Source of the DNA: Tieghemiomyces parasiticus
Lineage: Eukaryota; Kickxellomycota; Dimargaritomycetes; Dimargaritales; Dimargaritaceae
Direction of reading: 5' to 3'
Assembly (NCBI GenBank): GCA_027575765.1
Contig: JANBPT010000496.1
Span: 1 to 33,407 of the forward strand
DNA length: 33,407 bases
Shown here: piece after piece, positions 20,383-31,448 of the stretch
How positions within the stretch are numbered: the stretch's first letter is position 1
Layout of the letters: each line of letters opens with the position of its first letter
Notes under the pieces: model-generated
The model's input: only the letters and a program-made list of their open reading frames with translations
Told to the model about the DNA's origin: nothing
Databases searched by the model: none
Translations under genes and position numbers: made by a program

Positions 20383-22618
20383 CTGAGGAGATGGAAGTGG
20401 GTCGGGGAATACGGTGGCGTGGCGGAGTATTATGTGTAAAAGCGTCGTATAGTGCTGTGAATAAGGGTGGCGGCGGAAGGCATGGGTCAGTGGTCGGTAA
20501 AGGACGTGGAGGGGCACAGGGTAGAGGCGACATGGGTGCAGGGGGTCAGTGAGCAGGGCAGAATGGTTGACGACGAGCGGGGGTTGTGAATACACAGTTG
20601 GAGGGTCGTAGGGAAGAGTGGGGAGGTGAGGTAAAGGGCGCGTGTGCGTTAGTGGACATTTATCGTAGAGGACGGGGCCGTAGTGCGGACACAAGCGTAG
20701 CACGAGCCCAAAGGCACAGGCCGAGTCGGATGGCCACACGTCTCGCGCTGGTCGCCATATCGCAATGCCCACGGGAGGAACCCGAGAGCAGTGTGGCCGC
20801 TGAGGAGGACGGAGAGGAAAGGCGATCGGACCAGAATTCGGAGTACCACGGGCCGCAGGGATTGAGAAGGGGGGAGGTCCCTCGCCAAAGCTCCGCCGTG
20901 GACCAGTGGGCCAGTCACAGCCCGCGTCCTAGGGACAAAGAAAGAAGGCTGGGTTGAGCGAGTCCGGGACCCATGGCCGGCGGGTGCCGCTGGCGGGCCG
21001 CCCTTTGTTATGACCGACGCACAGAAGTACGTGGATGAGGATGCCGTGCATATATGCATACACTTACGGTATACCCTCGCCAGGCTAAAGAAATAGGGCG
21101 GAAACAGTTGGTTGGGGATTCTTATGGCGTTAGGGAGCGACACGGCTGGGCTGCGGTCTAAGAGCGGGCGAACAGTAACAAAAAAATGGCAACGGAGGTT
21201 GGAATTAGAAGGGCGGCGGGTGGGCTAACGGGATGACGCCCGTGGTAAGGGGGGAGCCGGTAGGGATGAATTAGAGAGGCCACGGAGAGTAAGTTGAGAA
21301 AAAGGCACGGGAGCTACCGCCACGGCGCCAAAGTGACGAGGAGGTGCAGAGAATCGGTAGGGGGGGGCGGAATCTCCGCAACCCAGCAGGATGGCAGTAG
21401 GTGTAATGGGGGGCGGATCGTGGCAGAGAACGGGGAGTGGTAACCGGCAGAGAAGAAGCGGGAAGGTGGAATCCAATAAAGTATCGAATACCAGAGCGGC
21501 AGCGGAGTTCAACGGCCAGGCCAATAGTGCCTGAAGGTCGGAGTTTTTGCCAACAGAGGCGAAGTCCCCGGTGGAGAACCGCTTGGCGGCAAAGGCGTGG
21601 ACGTACCGTGTGGTAACGAAGGGCGTTGCAATGGGCGGGGACGGAAGTGCGAGGGGGAAAAGACCAGGCACCGAAAGAGGCGTGGGACGGGCTGCGAGGG
21701 CTCAACCCCGGGTGGACATGCGAGATAAACAGCGAAAGGCGAATGGAGAATGCGGACGTGAAAAGCGTAGTGATAAAAGTGTGGGGCAGAGAAGGAAAGG
21801 ACGGCGCCCGCGCGCGGGTGAGGGTGCGACAGGTAGTTAAAGGTTTGGGGATAAAGAAGGGACGGGACGAGCCGGCCGACGACAGCACGCGGGTGGCAAA
21901 GGAGGCGGGGCGGTTGTTAAAGAGGGACGGAAGGCCAGTGTCTCCGAAAGGGGCGGAAAAAGCGAACAGCGGCGCTATAAAAATAAGGGGGAGGAAGATT
22001 AGGAACGAGCGCGGCTGGGGGCGTGTCGATGGGGGCAGCAGACGGGTGGAGTAGAGAGAACGAACGAGGAGGAGCGCTCGCAGGAAGCCTAGCCGCAATT
22101 AAGGGGGAGGGGAGGACGATGCGCGCCAGGGGGAACAGGAGGGCTTTGGAAGGCGGAGGTCCTTGACGGCGAGCGCTGGTGAAAACACAAACACCGCCAG
22201 GCCAGCGCGCCCGCCGGACAACAGTAGCGAGGAGGCGCACAGGCACCCTGGCTGTACCACGTCAACGTTGGCAAAGACCTGCCCCCCGTACCGCACGCCC
22301 AGCAACGCGCCCTTCGGCGTGCCACCCACCCCGTTGCAGGCCCAGGCACCTTCCGGCTTCTTCGGCGCCGCTCTTGTTCGGTTCGCCGTGTGTTTTACCT
22401 GCTAGGTACCCAACAGCGGGAACACGAATAGGACCAGTGGCCAGCGGCCGCTCCACATGCGTGAAACGCCCATCCGCCCTCTCTCGGGCCGCTGGGGCTT
22501 GATGTCGAGCAACCCTCCAACCCACAATCACAGAGTGCGCTGCACTGTTGGCCGCCAATCCCTATTACCCTAGACAGCCACATATTTCAGCGCAACCAGC
22601 CTGTGGCCCCTCACAGTA

Positions 22619-22680
22619 GCAGGTCAATGCCAACCCGGTACGTCGGAGAGTGTGGGGGAAGTCGATCCCCATTGACCTGC
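22619..22680. repeat. Perfect 11-bp inverted repeat with internal hairpin
   Basis: GCAGGTCAATG (22619-22629) is mirrored by CATTGACCTGC (22670-22680). Inside lies a second stem GGGGA/TCCCC with a six-base loop. As RNA it would fold as a closed stem with an asymmetric inner hairpin; as DNA it could be a dyad protein-binding site. No known RNA family was recognised. Confidence 0.6.
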
Positions 22681-24301
22681 AGCCCAATAGTGTTCGTAAC
22701 CTTACTTTTAGCTCCCTTTTGGGACCTTGGCTTATGACCGGTTGAGGGGGACATCATTGCCTCGTTTCGCTTTGCTGCCTATCAATTCGCTCCCCCACGC
22801 GCTGCTCCTCCATACTTTCTATCGTCGCACGGTTGATCTGCGTCACGGCCCTAGCCCTACGGCCCCATCATTGTTGACGGCTACGCTTCACTCCCCCCAT
22901 AGTGCCAAAATATGGACGGAATTTATGACGTCCGCGGAAATTGTCTATCTGTCAGGCACAACCAAGCGCGGCTAGATAGTTACCGGCCCCTCCCCACACA
23001 ACCTGGTCTTCATTTGCACAGTGCTCCGATACAAATTAGAGAACGACACATTACCGTCGCCTTCCCAATCACCCACCAGCTCCCAGCCGGGGCCCCTGGC
23101 GGTTGGCGTTGGTTTACCTTGCCCCCCCCGTTCGATAGCGATTATACACATTGATTGACTCAGTCCTTCGGCCCCTTGACCACGGTCGCTATCAGGCTCT
23201 ACCGTCATTCCGCACGTTCCTGTCGCGTTGACTCAGTTGAAGGGGTTCGGTAGACCGCCACCCCCGTCGACTTAGGGGCGAGAGGTGAACCGTAGGAGGC
23301 CGTTGTCCGACAGACCTACTACTGTCGTTACTCCCCTGCCACCCGCAGTTCGCATGCGTGGTAACCACCATACTGCACTCCTCTGCTTCCCTCCCCCCTA
23401 GCTGATTTACCACGTCGACAGGCTGCGTGTCTTTGGGCGATGGCGGTTATACCTGGCCGCCGTCTGGAATAATGCCGCCACTGCTTCCACCAAGGGCTAC
23501 GTTCGGGTGCGGCTAGGTGTCGCTCCCCTTTAGTGCGCTGTCGGCTTTGGTGTTGCACAGTGGCTGGTGTAAGGGGAGGGGAGCTCTGGCCTGCAGCATG
23601 GCCGCCGCTGACGAAGATTGTGGCGTGACGACATCGCTCGCATTTCCAGTACCTTAGTTTTCCTTATTTCCATTGGGGACTAGTTGTGTTGTTACGCCAC
23701 ACGTCTTTGTTGGTGGCGGAGCGTACATATTTGTATTATCGGCGATTGGCCGCTTGTATCAACCATAGGGCAAAGCCCGGTAGCGCTTGAGAACTCCGGC
23801 CTCGGTGTTCGGCAGTGGGCTGCGTGCCTAGAAGAACTGCGTGTTGGTATTGTCGGTTGAAAAATGGGGTGGGCCTGGAGATGGCTGCAACCGGTGATAG
23901 TGATGAGTCGCTTCTTAATGATCTAGAGGTGGCAATTCTACCGTGGCACCTTAGCCTCTCCAGGTATTAAAGTTAGATTATACTAATGAACTCTTTGCTA
24001 TGTGGCACTGTGATCGCGGGCCCGTCCACGCGGCCTGGGTAAAGAAAATATGTACACCAATTTCCCAAACAACGCCCACCGACTCGAGTTGGTTGCGCAG
24101 CGGGCTAAACGCTGGTTGTAGCCGACTCGGCATTGCCAAACCCTACAACACGTAAACCACGCATTTTCCTCCAGCGCCCTCACCATTGACCATTTGTTTT
24201 CTTCGTGAGGCCTGTCTCAACCAACGTTTTGACTCGGCTGAACTTCCCGACTCGCCTCCCTCTCACCACCCCTCTTGACTTGCCACCACACCTTCGTCCG
24301 C

Positions 24302-26818
24302 ATGAACCTGCCCATGCTAGGGGTCGTCGAGCTCGAAGACCCCAGTGACTGGCCACTCACCGACCTCCGTCAGCTGGACGCCCATCTACGGTGCGGGATC
24401 TGCAAGGAGTTCTATACCGCCGCCGTTGCCGTGACCCCGTGCCTTCACCGCTTCTGCTCGCTCTGCGTCAGGCGATCCATTACCGCTGCCGCCAGTGGCC
24501 CGGCGGACACGAAGGCAGCCTGCCCTGCTTGCCGCGTACCCATCGATAGTTCGTGTATCAAGGGGGATGCGCTATTGAATGAAATCGTGTCGGCGTTCCG
24601 ACGGGGGAGGTAGGTTAGCATTGAGAGGCAGAGGGAGGGGTGAAAGTTCGAGATGTTCATCATATTTAAGGTTTGGTCGGCGGTATTCCCCCCCCCTCTC
24701 TCTACAAATTACATCTGGTTAACCGAAACTTCAGTATTGTCTATCCTAATTAACGGTGGCTACAGAAAACAGCACCTGTACCTGATCCAGCGGGGCCTAA
24801 AGTATCAGGTCAGCCCACCGCCCTCGAGATTTGATGCGCCGCCTACTGAAATATCGTCACCCACCCGGAGGCCTGTCTCAAGTCGCCTGCACAACAAACG
24901 ACAGCGAAGCGTGTCTCCGACCACTGGGTCTGACCGTGTCTCTAGTCAGCAACAACGTAGGTGTGGAAGTATTATATCGCGACCAGCTCGACCAACCCAT
25001 CCAGTCATTTGGTATCCAACAGCAGAGAAAAACTCAAACCTTACAATTTCCCTTCCCCCCTTTCCTTTTCCTTTTCCTTCTCCCCCTCCCCCGACCTTTC
25101 GCTTCGCAGCCGTGCTGATTGACGACTCTAGTGATGACGGTGACGATGAACTTGTACCACGTCCCCACCGGACCCCTCGTGCCGAGCGGACGGCCGCGAA
25201 GCCGACCCCGGCGACCAACCTCGCTGAGTGCCCTAACTGCCAATGTTTTGTGGCCACCAGCCGCATCAACTCCCACCTGGATGAGTGCCTGGGCCTCAAA
25301 CCTTCCGATCCGCGCCCGGCTTCGCAGCCTCCGTTCTCCACCTTGCGCCGCCCTACCCCCAATATCACCAACCCGATCACCAAGCTCTTTCCAAGTCAAT
25401 CCCACCGCGGACCTTTACCTGCCAGCAACGCCACGTTAGCCACTTCGTTTAACGCCCTGGAAACGGCTGACGGGAAGTATTCCCGGCCAACTAAACTGGT
25501 CTACAGTATCATGACCGATAAACAGCTACGTAAGGCTCTTAGAGACCTGGGCCTATCGTCCCACGGGGATCGGCTTACCATGCAACGCCGTCACGCTGAG
25601 TACCTCAATCTTTACCTCGCCAACGAAGATGCGCTCCAGCCTAAGCCGTTGGCCGATGTGGTGGCCGCACTCAGGCGGTGGGAGCGGAAGTTGCCGAGCA
25701 CTGGTCAAGGGTCGTCAGGAACGCAGGTCGAGGAACTGCCCGTAGTAGCCCTGTCGACGCGTAGTCAGTCTAAGTCGGGCACTACAGAGGCACTGTCGGT
25801 CGAAGCAGCAGGGGTTCGCGATGAAGGATCCGGTGAGAATTTCAAGCGGCTAGTGGAGTCTCTCAAGGCCCAGCGGCTACGCGAGCGGGAGGCCCGGGGT
25901 AGGGTGAAAGCGGCCGAACCGATCGTCCAAGTAACTCCACCGGAAACTGCCGGCCCAATGGCGCCCGCTGACGACGACACTATCAAACAGCCAAGGTCAG
26001 TGGCGGTCACCCCCAAGGTATCCAATCAGTCTGAGCCTGGTCTCCGACTACCACCCACTTCGCCTACATCAAATATACCCGCCTTACCCTCCGCCGCTAA
26101 AACTTCGTCACGGTTAACAGCCGAGCCCACCACCACCACCGCCAGCCGAGGCATAAACGACTATGACGCCGCTTTCTCGGACGTTGAAGATGAGGCCTCC
26201 ATGTTCGACTGCATGCCCTCTTGTTTTTCCGCCGGCGACGCTTCCCCATGGCAGCGATCCGTCATTAGCCACTCCCAATCGCCTTTATCATCGTCTGTAC
26301 CACCCACCACCGTCGTTCCCGCCGCCGAAGGTCCGGAGACACCCATTGAGGCGTTGCCCGCGGATGTGAGGGGGGTTATTGAGGATAATTCGGTTGCTGG
26401 GGTGACGTCGGGTCTTCCCCAACGGATACCCCATCTGTATGACGGAAGGTCCGGTGGGTACACGGAGGGGTCGGCTGATGACGTGAAAGAGGCGGGTATG
26501 GTAATACCCGATGCCAGTACCACGGTGTCTCCATGCTACCCTGCATCTGACGAGCTCATAATGATGGTCGGGACTGATACCTCACCGGCCGACGAGGTGG
26601 TTGCTAAAAACCGTGGCGTCCAGAGTCATGGGTTGTTAACCGTGGTACCGCTCAAACCCTGCAAGAAGACGGAGATTGAGTCACCGGTATCATCTGATGC
26701 GCATCATGTGCAGGCTTGGGAGGACCTGGCCGGGCTGCTTGAAGCTGACCGGGCGGAGAAAAGATTCGGCTCACCGCCGCCGGCACCGGTCCGGCGATCA
26801 CGACGATTGCAAAAGTAA
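24302..26818 (+). CDS. RAD18: RAD18 E3 ubiquitin ligase (post-replication repair)
   Basis: Three exons: 24302-24609, 24766-24956 and 25110-26818, giving 735 aa. Introns are GT-AG; exon 1 ends after base two of a codon, exon 2 after base one, and the frame closes. With Rad6, Rad18 monoubiquitinates PCNA at stalled forks. C3HC4 RING: Cys31, 34, 47, His49, Cys52, 55, 74, 77, preceded by the family motif DPSDWPLTDLRQLD. C2HC UBZ-type zinc finger: Cys207, Cys210, His222, Cys226. SAP DNA-binding helix pair at about 298-336 (MTDKQLRKALRDLGLSSHG). The remaining C-terminal half (about 400 aa) is Ser/Pro/acid-rich and unlike yeast Rad18 (487 aa), ending in a basic VRRSRRLQK. Intron 2 (153 nt) has no stop and a length divisible by three, so a retained-intron form would stay in frame. 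Confidence 0.92.
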
Positions 26819-26878
26819 GGTCGGCGCATCGTTGATTTTTGCTCATGAAAGGCAGCTGTAAACATTACCTTTTTTTAT

Positions 26879-26892
26879 AATAAAACAATAAA
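26879..26892 (+). terminator. Putative RAD18 poly(A) signals
   Basis: Two overlapping-spaced AATAAA hexamers (26879 and 26887) follow a T-rich run about 60 nt after the RAD18 stop codon, a plausible 3' processing region directly before the decayed mariner. Confidence 0.5.
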
Positions 26893-26906
26893 AAACTACA
26901 ACTTGA

Positions 26907-28215
26907 ATAGGCAATTCAATAATCTCCACGCCAAGCATTAGTCGAGATCACTAATATTGCTCTTGTAGATGAAACTTCGGAGTGACTTAGGCGGGGATTC
27001 TGATGGTATAAACCATTGAGAGCCAGACCACTTCTCATTTAATAATCCGCCTTTTTTTAACTCTTTAGCATGACAACTGCTGAAGCCCCATTCTCCATCC
27101 CGCATAAATTTACCCACCGTGGTGCGCGGGTATTCGTTTATTATTATTCTTCTTCCAAGGGTCACAAGGCAGTCTCCATTTTAGCCGAACCTACAACCCT
27201 ACAGGGCTTGGCAGTCCTCCCTAATCATGCCACCGCCAACAGGTGGCTGGCTCGATTTTTGCGCTGGTCACTACTCCCTTGAAATTCTTGGTTTGGCTGC
27301 CCGTCAGATGATATTGGCAAACTTTACGGGGCCGTACTTCTGGAACCGTTAGAGGGTGACCCTCGGCTAAGTGCTGAGCAATTAAGTCATGCCTGCTACA
27401 CTTCCCCCTGTTACTAGGTACAGAGTCCTGCGCAGGGACCTGGCGCTGTGTAGCTATTTTAATCGCTGGACCCACTCCCTCCTCTCCACATCCTCACCAA
27501 CGACCGGCACCACCAACAGGTTCGTTTTACCCCCCGAATTCCTGAAGGAGTTCAATGGGGCCAATGGCTATCTACTGAACTTCACTGTCATAAGTAACGA
27601 GGCATGGGCATACCTCATGATCCACTTGCTGGCTCTAGTCGCTGGAGGTGGTGCTCCAAAGCTGACCCTGTTGCAACCAAGACCCGCGGGGGCCGTACCA
27701 CATCCAAGGTGATGCTGCCAGTTTATTATAAACCAGACGCGGTCTGCTACGCCTGGGCGCTGAGTCTCCCGATGGCAAGGTCTCCCCCGACCCCTACATA
27801 GAGTACAGGTGGAAGTCCATGTATCAGACCAGGGCAAAGGCCCTAGGAAGTTAAGGTCATCACCCTCCTGCCATGGCTCTATCACAATAATGCGCTACCA
27901 CATTGTGTTGCAGCTACTCATGCCTACACTTTTGGCTTTAGAGTGAAATGTCTGCCAGCTCCTCCCTATAGACCTGACCTAGCTCTTTGCGATTTCCGGC
28001 TGTCCAGGTATATCTAACAGCGGCTGTGCAGAAAAAACTTCATCAAATTGGGAACAGTCGTGGGCGCCGGGGAATCAGAACTGGCCAGATTCCAGCCAAG
28101 GGACTTAAAAGCTTACTGTGATAGCTGGGTAGAGAATGCTCACCAAGTGGCACAGGGTGGTGGGGATTATTATATAATAAACATCATTTAGGGTTCGTGG
28201 AGACCTGATCTTTAC
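26907..28215 (+). mobile_element. Decayed mariner element, copy 3
   Basis: A degraded relative of copy 2, in the opposite orientation (transposase on plus). Boundaries come from alignment and are approximate; terminal repeats are barely recognisable. The start of the transposase survives at 27070 (MTTAEAPFSIPHKFTHRGARV matches the copy 2 N-terminus), as does a middle part from 27389 (RVLRRDLALCSYFNRW). The frame is broken many times. The first catalytic motif has changed from TGDETW to SNEAW and the second from HDNAP to HNNALP, so two catalytic Asp have become Asn. It lies between the converging 3' ends of RAD18 and the NSUN gene, and the element stops only about 20 nt short of the NSUN stop codon. 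Confidence 0.85.
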
Positions 28216-28234
28216 AGACTTTTTTTTTATAACT

Positions 28235-29929
28235 TCAACATGGCTTGCGTAGCCGCGCCACGAAGAATCCCGAAGTTCGCGTCTCGATAGGGTTGAATCG
28301 CACCGCGTATTGTAACCGCAGGTCGGTTAACGGACGCGGGTCGAACGTAGCGCAGTGAGGAACGGCTTCTAATGAGGCTTCCGGACAGTGCGCCAGGAAC
28401 CATAGGAGGACGTCTTCGTTCTGAGCCCGGGTTAGACTGCAGGTGCTATAGACCAAGATGCCACCAGGTTTAAGTTGGCGCCAGCCGTTGAGTAGCAGGG
28501 TGCGCTGCGGTGGCAAGTGGAAGGATAGATTTAAATTAAAAAGGTAGTCAGCAGTGGTCGGGCATAGCTGGGCGATGACCCTAGATTTAGAGACCTAATG
28601 AAGCTCAATAATAATTTACCTGCAATGCTGCCAAACCGTTAAGTCGTTCTGGGTCCATGAACTGGGCCTCGAATTTATCCCACCCCCACGTGTCGTACTG
28701 TGACAGATGACAAAAACGAGAAGACGAAGCGAAAGTTCGATCGACGTGTCAAAGAATTAGTCGGGGTCATTAAATCAATGAGGTCGGCCGATCTCTAAGC
28801 GGGTTGTGAGTTGCGGTCGTCCCAGTGGCCCTACCTTGCGAATGTGGGCGATGGAGCCGTCATGGGTGCCTAAGGGTGCAAGCGGTCAGGGGGAGGGCGG
28901 ATGCAATTCAATTAGGGCTACGACCTTTTTATGTATAATTAGCGAGGTCGATGTATTCGTTCATGCCAAGGTAGCTCTATTAACTTACATTCGGCGTCGA
29001 CAATAACCTGTATCGACCACAATCATAAGAATAGTAGAGAAAGCGTATATATAAATAAAAATATATTAGTCGTTACGCCTTCGGCTCATCATTCCCAATA
29101 TTACCTGGTTGGAACCTACCGAGATGCAGCCAATTCGCCTTACCTTATCATAGAGAGTTGTGGCCGACTGCGAATTTTCGAAGCGAAGCAGCCGTGGGGC
29201 GTGAAATGGTTTCCGCCACGGCCTACGGGTCTCGTCCACCCCGCCTGTACCCTTGGGTGGACCAGGCCTTCGCCACGCTGGTACGGGGGCCGGGGCATCA
29301 AACGTGGTACCGTCGGCCGCAAACAGTCTGACATTATCATGTCGGTACTTGCGTACGAGGGACCGACAGGTGGCCAGTCTCGCCTCCGATACATCCACCC
29401 CAGTGACGGTGCCACCGCCATTACGAGCATCATGACCAGTCGACGAGCTTCTACCTTCGCCAATGCCCCTGGGTCGTATGAGGTCGGCTAGCATGCACAG
29501 TTTGGCCCCGGGCGCACAACATAAATCCAGTACGTGGTCACCGGGTTGGACCTCGAGGGCCAACACGGCGATCCCCGAGGTTACGTCGATGCCGTAAAGG
29601 TCGCCGGCCTGGTAACCCGCAGTTTGGGAAAGCCTCACATCCTGGTCGTCGTTACCAAGTGGTTCAACCGACCAGAACCCCGGGACACCGACGACGGCGG
29701 TGACGGTGGCATTGAGCTGGCTGGCGACAGCGGTGCTGAGACTCGCGGATTGGGCTGCGGTGAGGTGTGCGGCAGTGCGGTAGTAGCGGCGGGGGCGGTA
29801 CTGCCGACGACACAGGTCGTAGAGATCAGTGGGGAGGTCGTGGGCTCGGAGAAAGGCAAGGAAACTGGCGGGGAGGTCCAAAGTAGGGGTGGCCTCAGGG
29901 ATGTCGGACGGTGCGGTCGGGTCGGCCAT
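28235..29929 (-). CDS. NSUN/RsmB-family RNA cytosine-C5 methyltransferase
   Basis: Five exons on minus: 29144-29929, 28989-29007 (a 19-nt microexon), 28835-28869, 28620-28697 and 28235-28504, total 395 aa. Four GT-AG introns of 115-137 nt; all joins keep frame. The enzyme should transfer methyl from AdoMet to C5 of cytosine in tRNA or rRNA. Motif I DLCCAPGAK (about 135-143) binds AdoMet; motif II VTGVDVSEARLATC; motif III VRLFAADGTTF. Motif IV VIVDAECTHDGS contains one active-site Cys (about 269), whose codon is split between microexon 2 and exon 3. Motif VI VYSTCSLTRAQNEDV has the second catalytic Cys (about 328). DPERLNGLAALQ and FNPIETRTSGFF are family-typical. The ECTHDGS form, rather than PCSG, marks a subgroup I cannot name precisely. 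The ATG at 29929 is the first in frame. Confidence 0.88.
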
Positions 29930-30222
29930 GGTAGCAAAATAAGACAAGAGGTGCGATGAAGTGAGGGTTGGGCAGGCCAGGGTGGTTACCAGGGTACCTG
30001 GGGGGGGGTGTTACAGTTCCAATGTGCCAGCTCGCCACATGAGCCAACTCGAAACTCACATATCCACATCGAGTGAACCGAATTGCGTCTGTGCTAGGCT
30101 AAGACTCGTCTCTTCATGGCTGTGCCCGGGCTGGCTCAGTCTTCTTTTTCTGCTTCTCTTTGGCACATTTCCCCATCCCCCGTTTTACCACTTCGGAACC
30201 ATTACGTATTTAGTTTTTATTC
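29930..30222. promoter_or_regulatory. Bidirectional promoter region NSUN / PRCC
   Basis: Only 293 nt separate the two divergent start codons. It contains a G-run (about 30000-30008) and a T-rich tract (30139-30220) reading toward PRCC. No clear TATA on either side. The two genes must share promoter sequence. Confidence 0.55.
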
Positions 30223-31448
30223 ATGTCGCTAGTCCCGGAATACGATTCTGACGCTACGAGCGGGTCCGATGCTGAAGTGGAGCCACTGCCCGTTCTGACC
30301 AACCCGCCCGTCGTTCCTGAGGACGCTAGCTCACCACAGCTCAATCCACCACCTACCGTCCACGGGTCTGACCACCAAGCAAGCGGGGACGAGAAAGAGG
30401 ACGGGGACCGAGGTGAAGGCGAAAGGAAAGGAAGGGAGGAGGACTATGAAAACGAGGGCCCAGCCGCCAAGGCTCGCAAAATCAACTCGGGTCTCCGTTC
30501 GGTCGCCCCCTCCACCGGCGGAGGCCTGTCTGGTTTGCTTTCGCTTCTTCCTGCACCCAAAGGGGTCGTACTCGGTCCCGCGTCCTCCCATGCCAACGTC
30601 CATGCCACGCCCGCTATCGGTCCGGCCGCGCCTCGGACGACGGTAACCAGCGCCCCACGCGTGTTGGGACCAGCAAGCAGCGACAGTCAGGATCGCTCTA
30701 GTATCATAAGCTCGTCAATAGGCCCGCAACGATATGACCCTGCTGTGAGAATACACGACCCGTCAGCAACCTGTCCTGCCGAGTACACAACGGCGACCGC
30801 CGTCCGCACCCCAGCTGAATCGTACCCGTACGCCACGGTAGACCCGGCGGCCTATCAGTATGACTACACCGCCTACTACAATGGTGCTTATCCAGGCCAT
30901 GGATACGACCAGACAGCCATCGCCGCGCCAGCAACCAATGGTACTGCCGCCGACTTTAGCCTAGATGACGAAGCAGTAAGTTTCAGCGTACTTCGTTCAG
31001 GCGTTTCGCTACAGATGTGCTTTCCCTTCGTGCGTATGTATCTTATTCCTTCCCCAGCCCCCTTGATCTAACATTCACCAACCTCCCAAACAACCTATAC
31101 ATCTTGGCCTTAATTTCATTTTCACACTAGCTTCGCAAAATGGGCGGCCGACGGGCCCTCCGCGCCGGGGTCAAGCTCCAAGACATCTCGCAAACCACTC
31201 AACTCCACAACGCCACAACCCATACGCCGGCCTTTCAAGCCTCCGCGCCGCCCCTCGACGGCCCAGCTTCCGCGTCATCTGGAACAACCACAGCCCCGGA
31301 TCACCTCAAGCCATCCCAGATGCAGAAGCGCAAGAACAACATTATGAGCTTGGCATTCCAATCCGTGGAGAACGAGACTAAAATCAAGGAACTGTATGCG
31401 TCCGGTCGGCAGAGTAAGCGGGAGACCCAAGGCAAGTATGGGTTCTAA
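30223..31448 (+). CDS. PRCC-family nuclear protein
   Basis: Two exons, 30223-30975 and 31131-31448, giving 356 aa. Intron 30976-31130 is GTAAGT...CACTAG, phase 0, joining LDDEA to LRKMGGRRA. The family is named after human PRCC, a proline-rich spliceosome-associated nuclear protein linked to the mitotic checkpoint through MAD2B. The C-terminus (about residues 315-356) is the conserved signature: QKRKNNIMSLAFQSVENETK, then ELYASGRQSKRETQGKYGF. The middle has GLSGLLSLLPAPK, like the GLLG-LLPPPK motif of PRCC proteins. The N-terminal half is disordered: acidic/Ser start (VPEYDSDATSGSDAEVE), Lys/Glu-rich stretch, and a Tyr-rich YQYDYTAYYNGAYPGHGYDQ segment before the splice. Role by family only. 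Confidence 0.85.

Larger units (their letters stand above)
20339..24301. promoter_or_regulatory. 4-kb divergent intergenic region between RAX2 and RAD18
   Basis: By far the longest gene-free stretch in the window. From about 20340 to 22150 the plus strand is visibly purine-rich, especially G-rich, so the strand toward RAX2 is pyrimidine-rich; from about 22700 to 24300 the plus strand, toward RAD18, is richer in pyrimidines. Many overlapping frames exist on the minus strand (for example 21271-22098, 275 codons), but they are Ser/Pro/Leu/Arg low-complexity translations of the pyrimidine tract with no family resemblance. It probably holds the two promoters and long leaders. An unrecognised non-coding RNA or rapidly evolving gene is not excluded. 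Confidence 0.5.

Noticed and set aside
20172..20552. Plus-strand frame of 126 codons across the RAX2 start
   Set aside because: It is antisense to the RAX2 N-terminus and Gly/Arg-rich from the purine tract, with no family match.
21271..22098. 275-codon minus-strand frame upstream of RAX2
   Set aside because: Composition is what any translation of a pyrimidine-rich strand gives; several overlapping frames on the same strand are equally open; no family motif. Kept only as part of the strand-bias observation.
22099..22558. Minus-strand frames starting MAANSAAHSVIVGW and containing VGGTPKGALLGVRYGG
   Set aside because: They look mildly protein-like but are in different frames, lack a consistent splice solution and resemble no family I know.
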